Shown here: positions 1-5,076 of the stretch, in pieces | How positions within the stretch are numbered: the first letter of the stretch is position 1 | Layout: every line of letters starts with the position of its first letter | Assembly (NCBI RefSeq): GCF_005518285.1 | Contig: NZ_SJDU01000162.1 | Location: forward strand, 1-5,076 | Source of the DNA: Brachyspira catarrhinii | Lineage (GTDB): Bacteria; Spirochaetota; Brachyspiria; Brachyspirales; Brachyspiraceae | DNA: 5,076 nucleotides | Direction of reading: 5' to 3' | Notes under the pieces: generated by a model | Database searches by the model: none | What the model was told of the DNA's origin: nothing | The model's input: the letters and a program-made list of their open reading frames with translations, nothing else | Made by a program: the position numbers and the translations under genes

Positions 1-243
1 TCATATATTTTGTTTGTATATTATAACATTTATTTTAGTATTTTGTTAAAAAATGCAGATTTTTTAATAACTATCTTTATAATAGAGTTCATAAAAAATT
101 ATTTTAATTATCATATTTTGGTACAATTATAATATTAAATAATAAGAATGCTGTAAGGCTTTAATAATAATTTATACAGTATATAGAATATTATATTTGT
201 AATTTTATAATATTCTATATAAAATGATAAAATTATCTAGTAT
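1..243. other. AT-rich intergenic region downstream of the MFS gene
   Basis: No reading frame of useful length is visible on either strand, and ATGs such as the one at 148-150 meet a stop within two codons. TATAAT hexamers occur at 78-83 and 128-133, but neither has a credible -35 element at 16-18 nt, so in DNA this AT-rich they are not called as promoters. The only clear structure is the inverted repeat at 180-221. Confidence 0.7.
180..221 (-). terminator. Perfect 16-bp inverted repeat; possible terminator of the MFS gene
   Basis: Arms 180-195 and 206-221 are exact reverse complements around a 10-nt loop (196-205). The structure lies 22 nt beyond the stop codon of the minus-strand transporter, where a terminator is expected. 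The stem is almost entirely A/T, with one G:C pair per arm, and on the minus strand it is followed by CTGTATAAATTATTATT rather than a clean U-tract. It is therefore not a textbook intrinsic terminator. It could instead stabilise the mRNA 3' end or be a protein-binding palindrome. A perfect 16-bp match is longer than most chance palindromes even in such DNA. Confidence 0.45.
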
Positions 244-1404
244 CTAATTATTATTATTTACTTTATGCTTAATATAATGTCTGAAATACAAAGTGAGAGT
301 TATTGCTATAATCATTATTATTGCAGCATACATAGATAAATCTTTATACTGCACTCCAAATGAAATTAATATTCCTCCATATTTAGCCCCAATAGCATTT
401 CCCAAATTAAAAGAACTTTGATTAAATGTAGAAGCTAAATTCGGTGCCCCTTTAGCCTGCTCTACAACCAAAGACTGCAGCATAGGACATATTGCAAATC
501 CTCCTATACTCCAAGCTATCAAATCTATTATCATAGGTATAAGTTTTGTATTTACATATAGCATTATAATTTGAATTATTATCATTAAAATCATTATTGA
601 AATTAAAGATTTCATCAAACTCTTATCTCCAAGTTTTCCTCCTAAAAATGTTCCTATAGTAAGCCCAGCCCCTATATAAAATAATACTTTTATAACAGTT
701 TCTTTATTAACCATAGTAACTTTTTGAAGTATAGGGTCTATATAAGTAAATATTGTAAATAAACTAGCTGATGTTAATACTGATAATAATAAAGGTATAA
801 AAACTCTTCTATGTCTTAATATTTTAAACTCACTGATAACATCTCCACTAGGCATAGGCAATTTTGAAGGAATTGATACAATTAATGCTAATATAGCAAG
901 TACACCTATTGCACTAACAAGATAAAAAGTAGCCCTCCAGCCAAACTGCTCTCCTATATGAGTACCTATAGGAACACCCAAAATATTTGCTAAACTTACA
1001 CCCATAAATACTATTGCAATAGCCTGAGATCTTTTATTTTCTCCAGCCATATCAGAAGCAACAACAGAGGCTATTCCAAAGAAAGTACCATGACATAATG
1101 CTGCAAGCACTCTGGCTGCCATTAAAAAATTATAATTTGGGGCTAAAGCACATAAAATATTTCCTACTATAAACATCATCATCAAAAAGATTAAAGTAAT
1201 TTTTCTTGAAAGCTTCATCGTTAGTATTGCAAGCAGAGGAGCACCTACAACAACCCCCATAGCATACATTGAAACTAAAGTTCCCGCTTTGGGTATGCTT
1301 ATATTTAAATCTCTGGCAACTTCAGATAGAAGTCCCATTATAACATATTCACTTGTACCAATACCAAATGCCGAAAAAGTAAGCATAAATATAGCAAAAG
1401 GCAT
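244..1404 (-). CDS. MFS transporter, DHA1 group (AraJ/YdhP-like efflux permease)
   Basis: This is a 386-residue inner-membrane protein with about twelve hydrophobic helices in two halves, separated by a polar loop near residues 179-200; the length is normal for the family. N-terminal FGIGTSEYVIMGLL (13-26) is the hallmark of the AraJ/YdhP/sugar-efflux-like DHA1 proteins. Also visible are the 2-3 loop around MKLSRK (63-68), RVLAALCHG in TM4 (98-106, Arg98), a motif-C-like GVSLANILGVPIGT (135-148) followed by GWRATF (155-160), FTYIDPIL (219-226), GTFLGGKLGD (251-260) and NQSSFNLGNAIGAKYGG (328-344). Family members export drugs, sugars or purine ribosides using the proton gradient; the substrate here cannot be read from sequence. 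The start is supported by AGGAGA (1414-1419), 9 nt upstream of the ATG. It has its own promoter and appears monocistronic. The C-terminus ends in an Asn run. The family call is firm, the substrate unknown. Confidence 0.93.
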   Translation of the reverse strand: MPFAIFMLTFSAFGIGTSEYVIMGLLSEVARDLNISIPKAGTLVSMYAMGVVVGAPLLAILTMKLSRKITLIFLMMMFIVGNILCALAPNYNFLMAARVLAALCHGTFFGIASVVASDMAGENKRSQAIAIVFMGVSLANILGVPIGTHIGEQFGWRATFYLVSAIGVLAILALIVSIPSKLPMPSGDVISEFKILRHRRVFIPLLLSVLTSASLFTIFTYIDPILQKVTMVNKETVIKVLFYIGAGLTIGTFLGGKLGDKSLMKSLISIMILMIIIQIIMLYVNTKLIPMIIDLIAWSIGGFAICPMLQSLVVEQAKGAPNLASTFNQSSFNLGNAIGAKYGGILISFGVQYKDLSMYAAIIMIIAITLTLYFRHYIKHKVNNNN

Positions 1405-1440
1405 TTTTAATAATCTCCTATTTTTTAATTAATTAGCTAT

Positions 1441-1487
1441 AAATTCTACATTTATTTTTTTATCTGTCAATCTATATTGTAGAATTT
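1441..1487. repeat. 10-bp inverted repeat straddling the MFS promoter (candidate operator)
   Basis: AAATTCTACA at 1441-1450 and TGTAGAATTT at 1478-1487 are exact reverse complements, 27 nt apart, with centres 37 bp apart. One arm covers the predicted -10 hexamer and the other sits just upstream of the -35. Allowing one bulged T, pairing extends a few more bases outward. This placement would suit a repressor or activator binding both arms, but it could also arise because one arm is constrained as a -10 element. No regulator gene is adjacent. Confidence 0.4.
1443..1470 (-). promoter_or_regulatory. Sigma70-type promoter of the MFS gene
   Basis: On the minus strand a perfect -35 TTGACA (1470-1465) is followed after 16 nt by TAGAAT (1448-1443), a 5/6 match to the -10 consensus. 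A/T runs upstream (about 1485-1515) could act as an UP element. Transcription would begin near 1436, giving a leader of about 30 nt that contains the AGGAGA ribosome-binding site at 1414-1419. This is the best promoter match in the window. Confidence 0.65.
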
Positions 1488-1608
1488 TATATATTTTTTT
1501 AAAAATTATTAATATAATTATAATTTGCGAAGAAATGAATTTTTTGATTTATATATTTGCATATCTAATGCTTTTATATACTTTATCTACTGCATACCAG
1601 TATAAAAA

Positions 1609-1639
1609 ATTTATTTTAATTATAAATTTTAAAATAAAT
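1609..1639. repeat. 11-bp A/T-only inverted repeat upstream of the methylase remnant
   Basis: Arms 1609-1619 and 1629-1639 are exact reverse complements around a 9-nt loop (1620-1628). It lies just outside the point where the methyltransferase remnant loses its reading frame (about 1652). Every base is A or T, so chance is a real explanation. The rest of 1488-1608 shows no gene, only A/T tracts and a minor 5-bp hairpin at 1588-1602. Confidence 0.25.
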
Positions 1640-1651
1640 AAAAATATATGA

Positions 1652-2125
1652 ATAACACAAAAGTATATAGGTGAAGATACAGAATATATAAAATATAAAT
1701 ATCCAAAAACTTGGAATTATTTACAAAGATATGAAGAGAACTTTAACAAAAGGAAAAGTATAATTTATAAGAACAAACCTAAATACTCAATATTTTCTAT
1801 TGGGGATTATAGTTTTAAACCTTTTAAAATAGCCATATCAGGTTTATATAAAAAAATTTCATTTAAATTAATAAAACCTGTAAAAAATAAAAGCGTTATG
1901 TTTGATGATACATGTTATTTTATTTCTTTTGATAATGAAAGTGAATGTAATTTTATTTACTATTTATTAAACAATGATATGACTATAAAATATTTAAATT
2001 CTATTATTTTTTGGGATTCCAAAAGACCAATAAAAACTGAAATTCTTAATAATATAGATATATTAAAAATAGCTAAATATTTAAATTTAGAAAAAAAATA
2101 TATTTATTTTACTTCTAAAAAATGA
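1652..2125 (+). pseudogene. 3' remnant of an adenine-specific DNA methyltransferase / type IIG R-M protein
   Basis: The frame is open for 157 codons, from just after the TGA at 1649-1651 to the TGA at 2123-2125. It has no ATG until 1898 and no other usable start upstream, so the 75-codon ORF beginning there is only the tail of a larger domain. The translation contains EYIKYKYPKTWNYL (frame residues 11-24), KPKYSIFSIGDYSFKPFKIAISGLYKK (42-68), VMFDDTCYFISF (82-93) and YLNSIIFWDSKRPI (114-127). From memory of the family these match the C-terminal TaqI/Eco57I-like target-recognition region of N6-adenine methylases. The SAM-binding and NPPY catalytic domains, normally several hundred residues upstream, are absent. 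Nothing in this window restores them, so it is called a truncated, non-functional relic. It converges on the patatin gene with 3 nt between stop codons. Confidence 0.8.
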
Positions 2126-2128
2126 TTG

Positions 2129-3163
2129 TTATTCAAGATTTTTTCTTTTCTGTTCTTTTAGATAATTTTTTTTAGCTTCTTCTATATTCATAAATGATTC
2201 CATTGTGCTGTTTAAATTAGCTTTTAATTTTTGTCTTTCTTCTAGTGCTTGTTTTCTGTTTTGCTTGAATGATTTTTCATGACTTTTTATAATGTCTAAA
2301 TCTCTTATTATACCAGCCTGAGCCTTAGCAATATCAATAACAACTTGTAAAACTTCTTTAGCATCATTATAACCATGTTCAATTCTCCTGTATGCACCTT
2401 CTGGAGAAAAATCAAGCATTCCAGTGATTGCATTTCCCAAGTCATCTTTTGGGCATATTTCATATATATTAACATTATCTTTTCTATCTTTTAATATTTG
2501 GCTTGGATCTAAATGTATTACTATAATGTCCGTGCATCCTATATCAAGCAGAGGTTTAATAGGTGAATTATCTTTTATACCTCCGTCCCAGTATGATTGT
2601 TTTCCTTCTGAATATATATCTTGCATTGGAAAAATAACAGGTATTGCAGAAGTAGATAAAAGTATTTTTTTAATTGTTTCTTTATCTCTTCCGTTTAGCT
2701 GAAAATATTTAGTTTTGAATGCAGGAAGCTCTGTGCATGTGGCATATATAGGAAAATACATTTTTGATACAGCATCTAAATCAACATATTCATCTATCAA
2801 ATCAGAAAGCCCTTTCCTTGAAAAAACACCTTTAAATACCAAAGTTTTTAAAAAGTTAAATATAGCAATAGCAGTATTATGAGGTATTGCAAGAATATTC
2901 ATTATTTGAGTGAATATATCTTTTATATCTTTCTTTTCAATGTCAAGACTTAAAATTTTATCCTGTATTTTTTGTGTCCATAAAGTTTCAGCGAGACCGT
3001 AATCATTTAGAGCAAAGAGACAAGCATTAAGCCCTCCTACCGAAGTACCCGAAATAGCCTTTATATTATTATCAAGCCCAACCTCTTTTAAATACTTCCA
3101 AACGCCGATTTGATAAGCACCCTTACCGCCGCCGCCGTCCAAAACAAGACCTAATTTATCCAT
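2129..3163 (-). CDS. Patatin-like phospholipase
   Basis: This is a 344-residue predicted serine lipid acyl hydrolase (phospholipase A type) with no signal peptide or clear membrane span, so probably cytosolic and acting at the inner leaflet. All catalytic elements are intact: the glycine-rich oxyanion loop DGGGGKGAYQIG (9-20), nucleophile elbow GTSVG (39-43, Ser41), STSAIP (170-175) and the dyad motif DGG (193-195, Asp193). LDFSPEGAYRRIEHGY (250-265) follows the fold core, and residues 292-344 form a Lys/Glu-rich helical tail. The ATG at 3163 is preferred over an in-frame GTG at 3175, because AGGTG (3173-3177) is correctly placed for the ATG and overlaps the GTG. It is the second gene of an operon, 17 nt after the TPR gene, implying a functional link. 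Patatins include virulence factors, housekeeping lipases and membrane-attacking defence effectors (for example CapV in CBASS); which applies here is not shown by sequence. Confidence 0.93.
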   Translation of the reverse strand: MDKLGLVLDGGGGKGAYQIGVWKYLKEVGLDNNIKAISGTSVGGLNACLFALNDYGLAETLWTQKIQDKILSLDIEKKDIKDIFTQIMNILAIPHNTAIAIFNFLKTLVFKGVFSRKGLSDLIDEYVDLDAVSKMYFPIYATCTELPAFKTKYFQLNGRDKETIKKILLSTSAIPVIFPMQDIYSEGKQSYWDGGIKDNSPIKPLLDIGCTDIIVIHLDPSQILKDRKDNVNIYEICPKDDLGNAITGMLDFSPEGAYRRIEHGYNDAKEVLQVVIDIAKAQAGIIRDLDIIKSHEKSFKQNRKQALEERQKLKANLNSTMESFMNIEEAKKNYLKEQKRKNLE

Positions 3164-3172
3164 TTTTGTGTA

Positions 3173-3177
3173 CACCT
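3173..3177 (-). promoter_or_regulatory. Ribosome-binding site that sets the patatin start
   Basis: AGGTG on the minus strand lies 9 nt upstream of ATG 3163 and in the 17-nt gap after the TPR stop codon. The alternative GTG start (3175-3173) overlaps this site and has no Shine-Dalgarno sequence at correct spacing of its own; using it would add only Met-Tyr-Thr-Lys. Confidence 0.7.
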
Positions 3178-3180
3178 ATT

Positions 3181-4953
3181 TTAATTTTTTAATATTTTTT
3201 GTACAAAATCATTTACTCCTACTACCACACCATTAATAAATATTTCAGAAGAAGTTAATTTTCCATATTCTATTTCTTTTTTAGAAAATGAAATTACATA
3301 ATATAATCTATTGTATATATCTTCCATAAATTGAGAGTTTCTTTTGAAATATTTTTCATGTTCTTTTTTTAAAGATATTGCTATACTTAAAAGACCTTCT
3401 ATTAAATTTTTATCGCCTTTATTTTTTGCAGTAGCTTCTGCTTTATTTATATATGCTATATCACTTTTATCATTTATTTTTATAGCTTTATCATAATATT
3501 TTATAGCTTCATTATAATTTTCTAATACTCTGTATATTACTCCTAAATTTAAATTAGCTTCAAAATTATCAGGCTCTATTTCCAAAGCCTTAATCATATA
3601 ATCTTCAGCCTCTTTATATTTTTTAGCAAAAAATAGGCTCATAGCAGCATAGTAATTATTATTGTAATCATTCAAGCCTTTTTCTATAGATAGTTTATAA
3701 TTATTAGCAGCATCATCGTATTTTTTTAAAGCTAAATTTACTTTTCCAATTAATTGATATAATTCTGCTGTATCTAATCCTTCGTCTTTTGCCTTATTTA
3801 ATAAATAAAAAACTGCATCAGTATTTTTACTTTCTTTTGATAATTCTAAAGCTATTTCATATCTTGTATATTTAGGAAGCTCTATTAATTTTATATTATC
3901 ATCTGAGTTATTATCTTCATTTTCTGTATCTACAATCAAATTATCAATATTTTTCATTTCACTTAATATTGATATGGATAAATCAAAGTATGAATTCTCT
4001 TTTTCCAAATCCATATTCAAATTATTATAAGAATAGTTTTTTAATAAGTTTAATATAACTTCTTTTCTGTCTTTTGATGACATTTCAATAACACTATCTA
4101 TAATATATTTTTCTTCATTTTCTAATTTTTCTATTTTTTTTATATTGCCTAATATTGGCATTGTAAAATCTTCAATATAGTTTAATTTTTCTTTATCGAA
4201 TGCTTTAAAAAATTTATTTGCAATGCTTGAGTTTGACATCAATGTATCATAAATACTTAAAAGTGAGACTTTATCATCAGAATCAATTCCTATTTCTTTC
4301 ATAACATATCTTAAATTCATTAAATCTGATTCTATATATAGATGTTTATTTTTTAAAAAGAATTCAGATATAAAATATAAAAACTTTTCATTAATATTTA
4401 AGTCTGTAAATTTTACTCCGTTTATATCATGATGTTTTATAAAAATAACTAAATCATGTATATTAACTTTACTTTCTAGTTTGTTCATTTTATCGGACAT
4501 TTCAATAAAGTTATCCATAACCTGCTTCATAAACTCATTCATTTGTAAATATATCTGATTAAGCTCTTCATCTATTTCATTTACCAAGCAGTTTAATTTT
4601 AAGTTAATATTTTTTATCATTTCAAATGTGAGTTTATTATGCTCGGCTAATTTCTGTATCATTTTTATGCCAGCTCTTTGAGAAACAGCAAAATCTCTAT
4701 CTATTTCGCCTCTTATTTTTCTGTTTTTTCCCCTAATATTACCCCACAAATTTTTAAAAAATCCCTGCCTGCATAATTCATTAGCTCTGTTTTTCCCAGC
4801 ATTTAATGCAAAACTTGCCTCCATAGCTAATTGGGTAATTTCTTTAGAATTGTCCTTACATTGTTCATATATACTGTCTATAAAACTATCTATCTCTTGT
4901 TTTTCTTCTTCTTTTAAATCTTTATCATAAGGCATGGTTAAATCAAACTTCAT
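3181..4953 (-). CDS. Helical/coiled-coil protein with C-terminal TPR array, partner of the patatin
   Basis: This 590-residue protein is predicted cytosolic, with no signal peptide or membrane helix. Residues 1-60 are acidic and helical. Residues 64-125 hold a compact, conserved-looking stretch, GFFKNLWGNIRGKNRK (64-79) followed by QKLAEHNKLTFEMIKNINLKLN (100-121), leading into a probable coiled coil (about 110-165). Residues 166-340 are helical and unrecognised; 341-355 is an Asp/Asn/Glu-rich linker. TPR units follow in exact 34-residue register from about 362, 396, 430, 464 and 498. The 430 and 464 units are clearest (KYKEAEDYMIKALEIEPDN; NYNEAIKYYDKAIKIN), and the first and last are degenerate. 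TPRs are protein-binding scaffolds and no enzymatic motif is visible. AAAGGA (4961-4966) lies 7 nt before the ATG. It is transcribed ahead of the patatin, so a sensor, adaptor or inhibitor role for the lipase is a reasonable inference. The TPR call is firm, the function unknown. Confidence 0.88.
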   Translation of the reverse strand: MKFDLTMPYDKDLKEEEKQEIDSFIDSIYEQCKDNSKEITQLAMEASFALNAGKNRANELCRQGFFKNLWGNIRGKNRKIRGEIDRDFAVSQRAGIKMIQKLAEHNKLTFEMIKNINLKLNCLVNEIDEELNQIYLQMNEFMKQVMDNFIEMSDKMNKLESKVNIHDLVIFIKHHDINGVKFTDLNINEKFLYFISEFFLKNKHLYIESDLMNLRYVMKEIGIDSDDKVSLLSIYDTLMSNSSIANKFFKAFDKEKLNYIEDFTMPILGNIKKIEKLENEEKYIIDSVIEMSSKDRKEVILNLLKNYSYNNLNMDLEKENSYFDLSISILSEMKNIDNLIVDTENEDNNSDDNIKLIELPKYTRYEIALELSKESKNTDAVFYLLNKAKDEGLDTAELYQLIGKVNLALKKYDDAANNYKLSIEKGLNDYNNNYYAAMSLFFAKKYKEAEDYMIKALEIEPDNFEANLNLGVIYRVLENYNEAIKYYDKAIKINDKSDIAYINKAEATAKNKGDKNLIEGLLSIAISLKKEHEKYFKRNSQFMEDIYNRLYYVISFSKKEIEYGKLTSSEIFINGVVVGVNDFVQKILKN

Positions 4954-4982
4954 AATAAAATCCTTTATAAACTATAATACTA

Positions 4983-5010
4983 ATAATATACATAAATAAT
5001 AAAAATTCAA
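4983..5010 (-). promoter_or_regulatory. Possible promoter of the TPR-patatin operon
   Basis: On the minus strand TTGAAT (5010-5005) is followed after 16 nt by TATTAT (4988-4983), a 5/6 match to the -10 consensus; the -35 is only 4/6. It would give a leader of about 25 nt containing AAAGGA at 4961-4966. The surrounding DNA is so A/T-rich that other -10-like hexamers exist nearby, and transcription could also enter from beyond 5076. No gene is visible in 4954-5076. Confidence 0.35.
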
Positions 5011-5076
5011 GTTTAATTAATAATATTATATTTGGATATATTCATTTTTTTATATATCTAAACAATTATATTTTCT

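Noticed and set aside
128..133. Perfect TATAAT hexamer as a plus-strand promoter
   Set aside because: There is no -35 element at proper distance and no gene downstream on that strand; such hexamers are expected by chance in this composition.
1648..1674. Short ATG frame (MNNTKVYR) joined to the methylase frame by programmed frameshifting
   Set aside because: It is only eight codons, there is no slippery heptamer or stimulatory structure, and the catalytic part of the enzyme would still be missing.
1898..2125. Independent 75-residue small protein starting at ATG 1898
   Set aside because: The same frame encodes family-conserved methylase sequence for 82 codons upstream, and no good Shine-Dalgarno site precedes this ATG. 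It is the tail of the relic.
2424..2702. 92-codon open frame on the plus strand
   Set aside because: It lies wholly inside the patatin coding sequence on the opposite strand, covers the conserved DGG and STSAIP region, and has no ribosome-binding site or recognisable product.
3127..3139. GC-rich CCG repeat as a microsatellite or phase-variable tract
   Set aside because: It encodes the conserved glycine-rich oxyanion loop of the patatin, so codon constraint explains it.
3164..3175. GTG at 3175 as the patatin start
   Set aside because: The GTG overlaps the AGGTG ribosome-binding site that is correctly spaced for the ATG at 3163, and the extra four residues carry no family sequence.
2129..4953. 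CBASS or retron operon
   Set aside because: The patatin would fit as an effector, but no CD-NTase, reverse transcriptase, ubiquitin-like or HORMA/TRIP13 gene is present in the window.
1..5076. tRNA, rRNA, CRISPR array, insertion sequence or riboswitch
   Set aside because: No regularly spaced direct repeats, transposase-like frames, cloverleaf-forming segments or GC-rich structured RNA stretches were seen on either strand by eye.

Overview
The window is very AT-rich, uses the standard genetic code (TGG for Trp, TGA and TAA as stops) and has Shine-Dalgarno sites of the AGGAG type. Codons are strongly A/T-biased (AAA, ATA, TTA, AAT). This fits a low-GC anaerobe. My best guess is a Brachyspira-like spirochaete, with Fusobacterium or Clostridium relatives as alternatives. 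That assignment is inference from composition and protein style, since no taxonomic marker is present.

Layout, left to right. Positions 1-243 are non-coding and hold a perfect 16-bp inverted repeat just past the end of the first gene. Positions 244-1404 (minus) encode a 12-TM major facilitator transporter of the AraJ/YdhP-like DHA1 group. It has a good sigma70-type promoter at 1443-1470, embedded in a 10-bp inverted repeat. Positions 1405-1651 are otherwise non-coding. Positions 1652-2125 (plus) are the 3' remnant of an adenine-specific DNA methyltransferase or type IIG restriction-modification protein: about 157 codons of its C-terminal target-recognition region, without a start codon or catalytic domain. 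Only its last 75 codons follow an ATG.

Positions 2129-4953 (minus) form a tight two-gene operon. The first gene (3181-4953) encodes a 590-residue protein with a helical N-terminal module, a coiled coil, an unrecognised middle and a C-terminal array of about five TPR units. The second (2129-3163) encodes a patatin-like phospholipase with intact oxyanion loop, GTSVG nucleophile elbow and DGG dyad motif. The genes are 17 nt apart and very likely co-transcribed from upstream of 4953.

The most interesting item is this TPR plus patatin pair. A cytoplasmic lipase coupled to a helical/TPR partner, beside a decayed restriction-modification gene, resembles a defence-island arrangement in which the TPR protein senses or restrains and the lipase attacks membrane lipids. 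This is a hypothesis: no nucleotide cyclase or other known signalling gene is visible, and an ordinary lipid-metabolism role is possible. The transporter looks functionally unrelated.
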